This document shows, piece by piece, positions 18,131 through 26,773 of a stretch of 64,000 nucleotides of DNA (positions within the stretch are counted from its first letter, which is position 1; every line of letters begins with the position of its first letter). The stretch is from Corynebacterium canis. GTDB lineage: Bacteria > Actinomycetota > Actinomycetes > Mycobacteriales > Mycobacteriaceae. The notes beneath the pieces were generated by a model that saw nothing but the letters and a program-made list of their open reading frames with translations, was not told the DNA's origin and searched no databases. The DNA lies in contig NZ_CP047080.1 in assembly GCF_030408595.1 (NCBI RefSeq), positions 430,470 through 494,469 on the forward strand, read 5' to 3'. The translations under genes were made by a program, and so were the position numbers.

Positions 18131-19219
18131 TTATTGTACTTGGTTTTGTGGGGTTGGTGGTGGTGTTCCGATTTTGATGCCGACGGTGGCTGGTGGTGGT
18201 TGGAACATGGATCGTGGTGGGCGTCGTTGGGGGTAGGTGTTGTAGTAGATTTCTTCCTTTGCTTTGCGGTGTTTGAGTAGTGGTTTCCATTCGCCGGTGT
18301 AGACCTGTTGTGGGGTGAATCCGGCGAGGCCGCTGTGTGGGTCGTGGTTGTTGTAGGCGTCGATGATGGAGGCCATGGTGTTGGCGGCGGCCTTGATATT
18401 GGGGTAGCTGGTTAAGGCGTAGCGGTGGTGTTTGAGTGTGCGGTGGGAGGATTCTTCGAAAGGGTTGTCGTTGGATACTCCGGGGCGGATGAGTGAGAGT
18501 TCTACGCCGTTGGCGTCGAGCATTTGGCGCATTTGGGTGGAGGTCATGACAGCACCGTTGTCGGTGTGCAGGACTCGGACCTTGGCGTGGTTGAGCTGCT
18601 CGGCGGCGATGACTTGGGCGATGAGGTCGGTGGCGATGTGTTTGTCTTGGCGCAGTTGTACGGTGTGGCCGACGATTTTACGGGAGTGCAAGTCCAGCAC
18701 GGTGTAGAGGTGAAATCCCTTGGTCATAAAGGATCCGGGGAGCCAGGTGATATCCCAGCACAGGACTTCGCCGGGCCGTGTCGCGGTCACTATTCGTGGT
18801 GGTTGCGGCGCCCGTGGCGCGCCGTGGCGCAGCGGTGCTGGCACCGTTTTGATTTCATTGTTCACGCGGTAAAACGTCCGCAATGAGCCGAGCAAGGGCT
18901 CCTCGGAATCGACATGGCTGAAAAAGATTTTATAGACCGATAATCCCTGCTCACGACCGTCGCGAAGCAATGCGGCGATACGTTGACGCTCCGGGGCGCT
19001 AATCGTTTTCGGCGGCGCGGCCTTTGGGTGTTGTGGTGGTTTCTTCGGCCGCGGATGCCGCCGGTAATACAGGGTTGTTTTCGCAAGCCCAAGCAGCTTC
19101 AATGCCGCGTTTTGGGTATAGCCAGCCGCCGCAAGCAACTCTAAAATATGGTCTTCAAGCTTAACGAACTCATCGAAATCGGCTTGCTGCTCTGGGGAAA
19201 GTTTCCGGCCACCACGCAT
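18131..19219 (-). CDS. IS transposase OrfB, DDE catalytic subunit (copy 1)
   Basis: A 362-residue transposase with an rve/DDE integrase fold. The catalytic acidic residues are visible: Asp in LCWDITWLPG, Asp in LHTDNGAVM, and Glu in NPFEESSHRTLK with 35 residues between the last two, the DD(35)E spacing of IS3-family enzymes. A helix-turn-helix-like N-terminus (NAALKLLGLAKTTLYYRR) precedes it. The ATG at 19219 overlaps the orfA stop by 1 nt; a TTG one codon earlier is possible. Confidence 0.93.
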   Translation of the reverse strand: MRGGRKLSPEQQADFDEFVKLEDHILELLAAAGYTQNAALKLLGLAKTTLYYRRHPRPKKPPQHPKAAPPKTISAPERQRIAALLRDGREQGLSVYKIFFSHVDSEEPLLGSLRTFYRVNNEIKTVPAPLRHGAPRAPQPPRIVTATRPGEVLCWDITWLPGSFMTKGFHLYTVLDLHSRKIVGHTVQLRQDKHIATDLIAQVIAAEQLNHAKVRVLHTDNGAVMTSTQMRQMLDANGVELSLIRPGVSNDNPFEESSHRTLKHHRYALTSYPNIKAAANTMASIIDAYNNHDPHSGLAGFTPQQVYTGEWKPLLKHRKAKEEIYYNTYPQRRPPRSMFQPPPATVGIKIGTPPPTPQNQVQ

Positions 19220-19719
19220 CAACGATCGGTATATTTTTGCATGGCGGCGATAGCTTTTCCCATCGCCTCCACCGCCTTGGCATGCGCAGTGGTGGCAGCA
19301 TCCTTATCCGCAACCACCTTTTCCAATTCAGCGATCCGCGCCTCCAATTTGGCGTGACGTGTTTCCCACTTCGCGCGCGCAGTCTCCCACTTCGCGCGCT
19401 CGGTCTCCAGCTTCGCACGCTCCGCCCCCAGCTCGGCGTTAAGCGCCTCCAACTCCTGATTGCGCTGTGTCAGCCGAGAAAACTCCACGATATTTTCATC
19501 ACTCATAGGAATATTTTCTCGCGGTGTTAACCCGATGTCGAGCGTGCCCGCCGCAAGCTGCCGCCGCCACAAATACAACTGCCGCGGCGTCACCCCGGCC
19601 GCCCGGAGGAACTCTCCCTTCAGACCATGCTTGGTCTCCGCATGGGCCAACACGATCTCCCGGCGCTGCTCCGCAGTAAACGTCCGGTCCGGATCTACCG
19701 GAGGGATCTGTACAGACAT
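19219..19719 (-). CDS. IS transposase OrfA (copy 1)
   Basis: This 166-residue protein has an N-terminal helix-turn-helix domain (FTAEQRREIVLAHAETKHG ... TPRQLYLWRRQLAAG) and a coiled coil rich in KLETERAKWE-type heptads. It is the DNA-binding and multimerisation subunit of the IS. I start at the ATG at 19719, preceded by aggaagg; a longer in-frame ATG begins in the terminal region of the element. Confidence 0.9.
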   Translation of the reverse strand: MSVQIPPVDPDRTFTAEQRREIVLAHAETKHGLKGEFLRAAGVTPRQLYLWRRQLAAGTLDIGLTPRENIPMSDENIVEFSRLTQRNQELEALNAELGAERAKLETERAKWETARAKWETRHAKLEARIAELEKVVADKDAATTAHAKAVEAMGKAIAAMQKYTDR

Positions 19720-19796
19720 CTTGAACCTTCCTTCCTCATCCCCATGACCATCACGGGGAAGCTTCCGAAAGTTCACATCTTCAATGGCAAGGTACG

Positions 19797-20543
19797 CTCT
19801 TCCCGCATTTTTGGTTTTTTGCCCCGGTTGCTGGCGTGGTGCCGCAATTGGCGTTGATTGGCGGCGGCTTACAGGGGCTTTTCGACGCCACGTCTCCCCG
19901 CCGTGACACCGTAGTGTGGGACCTTGGCTTGGGCTTGCTGTTTGGCAGTATTCTGTGGGCCGATAAATTCTTCCTGATCGCGTTGTATTCGAATCAGATC
20001 GACGTTGTCACCGTGTATGTGGGTTTGATCCCGGTGGTGATCGGCTTGGCCGTGTTTTTCAGCTCCCAGTACCCGTTGATCAGGCAGAATGTGGATTCGT
20101 TGATGTTGGGGATCCACCGAACGCCGCTGTCCGGGCTGCGGAAGTCCATCGATCTGACGCGCAATAATGTGGCGCGGTGTTTCGCGTTGACGCTGAGCGT
20201 GGCAGCGGTGTCTTCGCTGGGGGTGTTGCTGGTTACCGCCATGGTTGGCATGAAGCACGATGTGTTGAGCCTGCTGCTCTTTTTGGTGCCGATCCCGCTG
20301 CTGGCGTTCCACCTTGCGGTGTTCCAGTTGACGCAGTTTTATATGCACCGCGAGGCCGCCATCTATTCGGGTGCGTTTTGCCTGGCGGTCACGTTGGTGT
20401 TTGTGTTCGCGGGCGCGATCCCGGGCCTGGTGTTTGCCATGTTGGCGGCCGTGGTGTCGGCGGTGGTTGCGGTACGCAGCGCCTCGGATCGAATGAAGGA
20501 TGCCCCGTTTGAGATGTTCTGGCAGAAAGCGGTGAAGTGGTGA
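19797..20543 (+). pseudogene. PelG-like exopolysaccharide exporter, 3' part
   Basis: This is the continuation of the gene broken at 18085. From 19800 the frame reads FPHFWFFAPVAGVVPQLALIGGG and then ILWADKFFLIALYSNQ, with about seven more membrane helices and a cytosolic end DAPFEMFWQKAVKW. An internal GTG or ATG (e.g. 19836) could in principle restart translation of a fragment, but half of the transporter would be missing. The stop overlaps the next gene, so coupled translation of the glycosyltransferase may also be reduced. Confidence 0.72.
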
Positions 20544-22228
20544 GAAAAACCAAATATCGGTTCCCCGGCGACGATACGCCGCTGGAATTGGTCGATGTTG
20601 CCATCGTGATGGAGTCGACCTACCCGTTCCTTACGGGCGGCGTTTCCGCCGTGGTCCACGATATTATTTCCCATAATCCGGACCTGAAGTTCGGCATTAT
20701 CCATATCGCATGGGATTCCAAGGCCCCCACCAAGGACCTGTACGGCGTGCCGGAGAATGTGGCGTGGGTGGATGTGCTTTACCTTTCCTTGGAGGAGCAC
20801 CGGGCGGGGTTCCAAGCCGCGGTTAATGATACTGCGGGGGAGCCCAATACGGCCGCGCTGATACAGGCGTTGCGCGCCGGCATGCAGGGTAATCCGGAAT
20901 TATTACGCCGCTTGTATGTGAATGCGGTGAATCCGCAGACTCGCTCGTGGCGCCTGTGGTCGGTGCTGCCGCGGCGCGACCTGATGGCGGCCGTCCTTGA
21001 CGCCGCGGGCCAGGCCGACGATATCCGCCTTGATGAATTGTTTTGGATGATCCGGGATTTCTTCTCCCTGATGTACGCCCTGCTTGATCGCGTGCACCCG
21101 CCGGCCCGTGTGTACCACGCCCATACCACCGGCTATGCGAGCTTGGTGTCCGCCGCCGCCAGCCTGCAAAACAACGGCAGGTTCCTGCTTACCGAGCACA
21201 ACCTGTACGTTCAGGACACGGTGAATACGCTGTTGGATCGCAGCATGAACCTGCCCATAACGCTCGATTCGCCCCGGGAGCTGTGTAGCACCACGTTCGA
21301 ATGGTTTTGGACCAATTGGTGGATCCGCCTCGGCGCCTTGTTGTACCCGATGACGGATCACATCACCTACCTGTATCCGCGCGCCATCGAGGAGGCCAAG
21401 GACTTAGGCGGCGACCCCGAAAAATCGGAGATCCTGCCCAATGGCATCGTGTGGGATGATTTCGCCTACACCCGCTTCCGGCGCCAGGAGGTGATAGATA
21501 ACCTGCCCGAAAAGAAGGTGTGGCGGCTGGTCAGCATCGCCCGCGTGGTGCCCATTAAGGGCATCCTTGAGCTCATCGATACGGTGGACGAATTGTGCAA
21601 ACGCGGCGTGGACAATGTGGTGGTGGATGTCCTCGGCCCTACGAACCACCTGCCGGAGTATTACGAAAAGTGTCTCGAACATATTGAAAACCTGGGGCTG
21701 CAGGACAAGGTGGTGCTGCGGGGTTCCATGCGCGTCCGCGACGTCCTGCACGATTATGATGCCCTGATCCTGGCCAGCTTTAATGAGGGCCAGCCGGTGG
21801 TGGTGCTGGAGGCCATGGTCGGCGGCCTGCCGGTGATAGGCACCCGCGTTGGCGGCATGGAGCAAATGGTGCTGGACCCGCTCCTAGACCAGGAGCAACG
21901 CGTGGTGGGCCCGTGCGGCGACCTTGCGGAGCCGGGCGATGTGACGGGCCTTGCGGATATTGTGCAGCGCATCGCCTTTGATAAGGATTTGTACCTGCGC
22001 TGGCACCGCAACGCACTGTCCCGCCCGCACACCATTTTCCTGATGGAGCAGGTGATGGTGCGCTACAACGCCATTTATCGACGCCTCGGGGCTGGCACCA
22101 ACGTGTCCCGCACCGCTGACCTGGGCCGCGGCGAACAGGACATTGTGATCGGGGGTTGGGAACGCCTGCCCAAGCAAGGGAAACTCCGGATGGTCGGAGG
22201 GGGTGTGCGCCGTTTCTTTGCACGCTAA
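20537..22228 (+). CDS. PelF-like GT4 glycosyltransferase
   Basis: A 563-residue cytosolic glycosyltransferase. The N-terminal DVAIVMESTYPFLTGGVSAVVHDII resembles the DUF3492 domain of PelF, the UDP-sugar-using polymerising glycosyltransferase of Pel exopolysaccharide. The C-terminal half is a GT4/GT-B domain (WRLVSIARVVPIKGILELI ... ASFNEGQPVVVLEAMVGGLPVIGTRVGGM), with the nucleotide-sugar E-x7-E motif in FNEGQPVVVLEA. The GTG start (20537 or 20540) overlaps the PelG-like frame by 4-7 nt. The pairing of a PelG-like exporter with PelF is the basis for calling this a Pel-like module. Confidence 0.87.
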   Translation: MVRKTKYRFPGDDTPLELVDVAIVMESTYPFLTGGVSAVVHDIISHNPDLKFGIIHIAWDSKAPTKDLYGVPENVAWVDVLYLSLEEHRAGFQAAVNDTAGEPNTAALIQALRAGMQGNPELLRRLYVNAVNPQTRSWRLWSVLPRRDLMAAVLDAAGQADDIRLDELFWMIRDFFSLMYALLDRVHPPARVYHAHTTGYASLVSAAASLQNNGRFLLTEHNLYVQDTVNTLLDRSMNLPITLDSPRELCSTTFEWFWTNWWIRLGALLYPMTDHITYLYPRAIEEAKDLGGDPEKSEILPNGIVWDDFAYTRFRRQEVIDNLPEKKVWRLVSIARVVPIKGILELIDTVDELCKRGVDNVVVDVLGPTNHLPEYYEKCLEHIENLGLQDKVVLRGSMRVRDVLHDYDALILASFNEGQPVVVLEAMVGGLPVIGTRVGGMEQMVLDPLLDQEQRVVGPCGDLAEPGDVTGLADIVQRIAFDKDLYLRWHRNALSRPHTIFLMEQVMVRYNAIYRRLGAGTNVSRTADLGRGEQDIVIGGWERLPKQGKLRMVGGGVRRFFAR

Positions 22229-23264
22229 TCCAAAGCCCCGCCCCCGCCTTGGGTGGATCCGTTACGCCGGCCCGCTCACCGAAGAGGAAATAGCACAGGC
22301 GGCCGGAAGGTTCCGCGTGGTGATCCTGCAACCCTGGGAAAACCAGCACGCGCACCGCTTCCGTGAGGCGGACCCAGATATAACAGTATTGGCGTACAAG
22401 TGTTTGTCTTCCGTGCGGGTGTACGAGACGGGGCCGGTGTTTTCCTCCGGCATCGCCCCGGCGCAGGCCGCGCAGCTTGATTCGAACGTAGCGGTGCCCG
22501 AATGGGAGGGCTACCCCGGCCATATCCAACAAAAAGTGTGGGACCCCAAGTATCGCCGCGCCTGGGTGGACACCGTCACCGCGGAACTCGTCGCCTCCGA
22601 TTTCGACGGCGTCATGGCGGACAATGACGTGTTCGATGATTATTACGGTCACGGCCTGGACATGGAGCGGGTGCGCGCTGGGCTGGACGCATTGGTTGCG
22701 GAAGCCGGGGCGTCGATAAGCAAACACGGTTTGCTGCTGGTGCCGAATATCGCCGAATCACGCGTGGAGCCGGGGCGCTGGGCGCGACACGCACGCTACG
22801 GCGGCGGCTACGAGGAATGCTGGCTCGGCTGGGGCACGGCGGGTGACGGCTGGCTGAGTGTGGCGGATTGCCTTGCGCAGGTGGCGGAGATGGACCAGGA
22901 AGGGCTGATCATCGCGCGCGTACCCGGCACCGGCGCGCCCGCAGACCCCTACCTCGAGTTTGCGCTGGCGGCGGCGTGGGTGTTTCTGCCGGAGCGGGAT
23001 ATCGCGGTTACGGCCACCGCGCACGATGGCTACCACGATATGCCCCTGCGCCCCGACATTGACCTCGGCAAGCCGCTTAGCGACGTCGCGTCCTTCCCCG
23101 CCGCCGGGCTATTCTCACGGCGGCTGCAGCACGGGCTCGCGGTGGTGAATCTGGGGGAGCGGGAGGCGACGTTTGGCTATCAGGGTGAGCTTGTGACACT
23201 CCCAGCACACAGCGGGCGGATTTTCCATACGCCGCCAGCTTCCGGTGAGGAATCGCTTGTGTAA
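22203..23264 (+). CDS. Putative glycoside hydrolase, GHL15/PelA-like TIM barrel
   Basis: A 353-residue protein resembling the hypothetical glycosyl hydrolase family 15 (GHL15). Strand-like segments include FRVVILQPWE, ITVLAYKCLSS and FDGVMADNDVFDDYYG; acidic residues in the last are candidate catalytic groups. No signal peptide is visible with the GTG start at 22203, so it appears cytosolic, unlike PelA; a TTG at 22218 is an alternative start. It overlaps the PelF-like gene by 26 nt and belongs to the same operon. It could trim or recycle the polymer, but this is inference. Confidence 0.68.
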   Translation: MCAVSLHANPKPRPRLGWIRYAGPLTEEEIAQAAGRFRVVILQPWENQHAHRFREADPDITVLAYKCLSSVRVYETGPVFSSGIAPAQAAQLDSNVAVPEWEGYPGHIQQKVWDPKYRRAWVDTVTAELVASDFDGVMADNDVFDDYYGHGLDMERVRAGLDALVAEAGASISKHGLLLVPNIAESRVEPGRWARHARYGGGYEECWLGWGTAGDGWLSVADCLAQVAEMDQEGLIIARVPGTGAPADPYLEFALAAAWVFLPERDIAVTATAHDGYHDMPLRPDIDLGKPLSDVASFPAAGLFSRRLQHGLAVVNLGEREATFGYQGELVTLPAHSGRIFHTPPASGEESLV

Positions 23265-23619
23265 ATCGCATAAAAAACGCAGCACACGGGGGCTCGTGCG
23301 ATGGCGAAACGTGCGGCGGAAATGCGTTGTGCGATGGGGGTGGCGCGTGGGTATTTTCGCAGGTTGAGGGTAGATAATAAGCTATATGATTGGTGGGGAG
23401 CAATGGGTTACGTTGGGTTTCAAAAGAGCGCCTGTAGGTGGGCATGAAACGGGCGTGTAGTTGTGTCAACCACACTTTAGAATTCCTTCAGGATTGCAGT
23501 GTAAAGTTCCACGGGCATATGTGCTCGCTGTGGAACACGATTCAGCACAGGGGGTTCACAGGTAGCGTCTCGCCCGCCGCGGCGAGCCTGAATAAAGAAA
23601 GGGCAGAGGTAGGACACGA
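23265..23619. other. Intergenic region before the acyltransferase gene
   Basis: No gene is supported. The part just after the hydrolase gene has a GCAC/GTGC inverted pair around 23281-23300. An AT-rich stretch TAGATAATAAGCTATATGAT at 23371-23390 is a plausible promoter. Nothing else is recognisable. Confidence 0.4.
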
Positions 23620-26010
23620 GTGGCCAAGAAACGGTCTCCTAGGCAAAAAACGCGAGTTCAACCCAAGCCGCGGGTTCGCAAGAATAACCTCGTAGAGGCT
23701 CGGGCGCGTCGACTATCACGAATCCGCCATCAGACGGCGGCGTTGCACAAAACAGAGCACTATGAGGACCTGGTAGAAGAATCCGATATCCCTGAGCTGG
23801 AGCTTGCGGAGGTTCCCGCCGCGCCGGCGCCCTCCGAGGCGCCCACGGTGAGCTTCCCCGCGCCGGAAGCGCCCACGGAAAGCTTCCCCGCCGCCGCCTC
23901 GGACAAACCTGACGGCACCACGCGCAAGGCGCGCGCCGCGGCGGTGGAGGCCTCCACGGAACCCGCCCCGGGGAAATCCACATCCGCGGCGGCGCTGGAT
24001 ACGCCATCGGGCGCGCCCACGCGGCAATTCGCGGCCGCCAGCGCTGAAGTCGGTTTGAGTGCGGGTGGGACGGCGGTGGCCACGTTGGAGCCGCCCTCGG
24101 TTGCCCCGACGGTGGACGCCCCGCCTCCGGCACGCAAGCCGCAAGGCAAGAAACCCCGCATCCGAATTCGTCGCGTCACGGGCATTGACGGCCTGCGCGG
24201 GCTCGCCGTCCTCGTGGTGGTGATCTACCACTTCTTTGGCGATGCGATGCCGGGCGGGTTCCTGGGCGTGGACATGTTCTTTGTGCTGTCCGGGTTCCTG
24301 ATTACCTCGCTGCTTGTGCGGGAGCGGGCCGTCACCGGCAGGATTGACCTGAAAGATTTTTGGCGACGCCGCGTCAGGCGCATCCTCCCAGCCGCCGTCA
24401 CCGTCCTGGTCATGGTGACGGCGCTGGCCGGCATGGTTGGGGGCGATCCCGCCGTCGGCTTGGTCGCCCAGTTCTTTGGCACGCTGGCCTTTGTAAACAA
24501 CTGGGTGCAGGTCGCGGAATCCGCGAGCTACTTTGCGGACTCCGGGGTGCAGATCTTTGCGCACTATTGGTCGCTGGCGGTCGAGGAGCAATTCTATGTG
24601 ATCTGGCCGCTGCTCTTTGTGGCGCTGACCGCGAACCGGTTCGTGCGAAAACACATCCGGTGGTTTATCGCGGCGATGATCCTGGGAAGTTTCTGCTGGA
24701 TGTTGTACCTGTACGATCCCGCTCAGGACCCCACCCGCGTCTACTACGGCACGGACACGCACTCCTTTGGCCTGCTGCTTGGCGTGATGCTCGCGCTGAC
24801 CGCCACCACCACGGTGGGCAACCCCGATGGGGATAGCTGGCCGCGGGAACGCGTGCCGCTGCGCCGCACCGCCAGCTGGGTGGGCGTGATCGCCCTGATC
24901 GGCCTGATCGCCATGGTCATGCTGGTGCACGATACGCACCCATTCACCTATCGCGGCGGGCTGCTGCTGGCCTCCGTGCTTACCGCCATCGTGCTGACCA
25001 CCGTGGTGCACGAGGCCGGGCCGGTGAACAAGATCATGAACCTGCGCTTTATGCGCTGGTTAGGCGAGCGCTCCTTCAGCCTGTACCTGTGGCACTGGCC
25101 CGTGATTATCCTGCTGGAGCAGCTGATCCATAACCTGGCGCTCACCGTGCCCGCGTGGCTTATCGGGCTGATCTCATTTGGTATCAGCATGCCGATCTGC
25201 CACTGGTCGTATCAGTGGATTGAAACCCCGATCCGGCGGCGCGGCTACAAAGCCATCCTGTGGGACAGCTGGAAAGCCCAGCCGATCATGCTGCGCGGCC
25301 TCACCGGTGCCGTCAGCGCGGCGATCCTGGTGGTGGCGGGCCTGGCGGTGGCCAGCTCCCCGAACGAAACCGAGCTGGAACGCGACCTGGTTACGCTCGC
25401 AGAGCAGCAGGAGGCGGCGTCGAAAGCCGCTTCCTCGTTGGTGCCTGCGGCGGAAGCGGCGGACGTGACCAAGCCAATCACCGGCCCGCAACTAATTCCT
25501 ACCGGCGACCGCATTACCGCCGTCGGCGACTCCGTGATGCTGGCCAGCCTGCCCGCGCTGGAAGAACAATTCCCCGGCATCCACGTTGACGCGGCGGTAT
25601 CCCGAACCATTCGCGCCGCCCCGGAAATAGTCACCGAACTGAAAAACGCCGGGGCCCTCGACCCGTTCCTTGTGCTCGGCTTTGGTACTAATGCGCACCT
25701 TAGCCAAGACCACCTGAAACAAGTCATGGAAATCGCCGGTCCAGAGCGCGTGGTGGTGCTGGTCATGCCGTACGGCGATCGCTCCTGGATCCCGAACTCG
25801 CACGAGGAAGTGAAAATCGGCGAGGAAACCTACCCGAACCTCTACGTTGCCGACTGGTGCCAGCGTGCCCGCGCCGATCACGCCCTGCTGCGCAGCGACC
25901 TGATCCACCCCTCCGATGAAGGCACCTACGCCTACGTGGACGCAATCAAATACGCGCTAGACCAGTGGGCGAACCACCGGAAGATCCCCATCGGGGAGTG
26001 CGGCGTGTAA
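23620..26010 (+). CDS. OafA/OatA-type membrane O-acyltransferase with SGNH domain
   Basis: A 796-residue protein. Residues 1-185 are a basic then Pro/Ala/Ser/Thr-rich cytosolic extension with repeats like EAPTESFPA. The acyltransferase-3 domain follows (ITGIDGLRGLAVLVVVIYHFF, GGFLGVDMFFVLSGFL) with about ten membrane helices. The end is an SGNH hydrolase-like domain with ITAVGDSVML (block I Ser) and IHPSDEGTYAYVD (Asp/His block V). Such proteins transfer acyl groups to extracytoplasmic glycans. Next to a Pel-like module, acetylation of the polymer is attractive, but cell-wall glycan is equally possible. The GTG at 23620 is in a weak context. Confidence 0.88.
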   Translation: MAKKRSPRQKTRVQPKPRVRKNNLVEARARRLSRIRHQTAALHKTEHYEDLVEESDIPELELAEVPAAPAPSEAPTVSFPAPEAPTESFPAAASDKPDGTTRKARAAAVEASTEPAPGKSTSAAALDTPSGAPTRQFAAASAEVGLSAGGTAVATLEPPSVAPTVDAPPPARKPQGKKPRIRIRRVTGIDGLRGLAVLVVVIYHFFGDAMPGGFLGVDMFFVLSGFLITSLLVRERAVTGRIDLKDFWRRRVRRILPAAVTVLVMVTALAGMVGGDPAVGLVAQFFGTLAFVNNWVQVAESASYFADSGVQIFAHYWSLAVEEQFYVIWPLLFVALTANRFVRKHIRWFIAAMILGSFCWMLYLYDPAQDPTRVYYGTDTHSFGLLLGVMLALTATTTVGNPDGDSWPRERVPLRRTASWVGVIALIGLIAMVMLVHDTHPFTYRGGLLLASVLTAIVLTTVVHEAGPVNKIMNLRFMRWLGERSFSLYLWHWPVIILLEQLIHNLALTVPAWLIGLISFGISMPICHWSYQWIETPIRRRGYKAILWDSWKAQPIMLRGLTGAVSAAILVVAGLAVASSPNETELERDLVTLAEQQEAASKAASSLVPAAEAADVTKPITGPQLIPTGDRITAVGDSVMLASLPALEEQFPGIHVDAAVSRTIRAAPEIVTELKNAGALDPFLVLGFGTNAHLSQDHLKQVMEIAGPERVVVLVMPYGDRSWIPNSHEEVKIGEETYPNLYVADWCQRARADHALLRSDLIHPSDEGTYAYVDAIKYALDQWANHRKIPIGECGV

Positions 26011-26015
26011 CTTCG

Positions 26016-26046
26016 GGGCTGGCCGTTTCAAGCGGCTGGCCCTTTT
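26016..26046 (+). terminator. Terminator after the acyltransferase gene
   Basis: GGGCTGGCCG and CGGCTGGCCC can pair over 10 bp with two G-U wobbles around the loop TTTCAAG, followed by TTTT. It begins 6 nt after the stop codon. Confidence 0.7.
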
Positions 26047-26686
26047 GTGCGTCTAGGTTCTAGGTTGGTGGGGAGAGCGGGGACCTTATTGCTGCGGCGG
26101 AGGCGTTAAGGACCAACCGTGGGGGATCTGCCACAAGCGATCTGCGGGACTGGTATCCAGGCAGTCCTCGGAACATGCCTTGATAAAATCTTCCCCGACC
26201 GTGCATTCGTCGCGGTGGATGACTGTCCTTGGGGGATTGTCGGCGTGAAATCTTCGGAAGCTGCAGCCCTTAAAATAGAAAAATAGTGGCGAATAATATG
26301 CGTTGAACTCTGCAAACACCCTGACGGCGGTACGTCAGCATAACTCAGCCACACATAATGGAACTTTTGGTGGCAGATTACATTATCGCCGGGCGAGGCA
26401 GATCGTACATGGGCGTTAGGTGCGGACCCCGCCGCTGCAGGACTTAAACCCGGCTATCCGCGCTAAGGCGGCGTCGGCAGCCGCCTCTCAGTAATACGGA
26501 AACTCTCGCGGGGGTGTTGAATTGAACACTAAAACCAATCGAAGCCGAGTTGTGACCTGCGATTTTTCCTAAAAATATATGCAGTAGCTTCCCGCTTGAT
26601 TGGTGTGTGGGTGTGGTCGCGCTGGTGCGACTCTTGGAAAACCCTTAAACTCTCAATGTAAAAACTTATGGCTAGCCCTGGTTTGT
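26047..26686. other. Gene-poor stretch before the surface-protein gene
   Basis: I find no supportable gene. A 77-codon minus-strand frame (26086-26319) has no recognisable family and no good start. The first GGAAAAC half-site of the regulatory cluster is at about 26635. Confidence 0.4.
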
Positions 26687-26742
26687 AGCTTTTCCCTCGG
26701 AAAAGCTCGAGCGCACATCGGTTTTCCGTATGGAAGAAAACC
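26687..26742. promoter_or_regulatory. Two GGAAAA-type inverted repeats upstream of the surface-protein gene
   Basis: AGCTTTTCC-CTC-GGAAAAGCT (26687-26707) is a perfect 9-bp inverted repeat. It is followed by GGTTTTCC-GTAT-GGAAGAAAACC (26720-26742). Both use the same half-site, and another GGAAAAC lies at 26635. The cluster ends 31 nt before the TTG start. It could be an operator for an unknown regulator or a structured 5' leader. Confidence 0.55.
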
Positions 26743-26773
26743 TTAGGGCAAGTTAAAACGAAAAGGAAGCACA

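Larger units (their letters stand above)
18086..19796 (-). mobile_element. IS3-family-like insertion sequence, copy 1 (complete, 1,711 bp)
   Basis: This element carries two overlapping transposase frames on the minus strand. The imperfect terminal inverted repeats are CGTACCTTGCCATTGAAG(A)TGTGAACTT on the orfA side and CGCCGCGTGCCATTGAGTTGTGAACTT on the orfB side (shared core TGCCATTGA...TGTGAACTT). Boundaries come from comparing the copies at 29122-30832 and 63608 onward, and each complete copy has a different 3-bp duplication (CTC here). It differs from copy 2 by at least one base (near 19584, inside orfA). It interrupts the PelG-like gene. Confidence 0.93.

Noticed and set aside
26086..26319. 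77-codon minus-strand frame in the gap before the surface-protein gene
   Set aside because: No recognisable motif, uncertain start and Cys/Pro-rich composition without pattern; it could be a decayed fragment.
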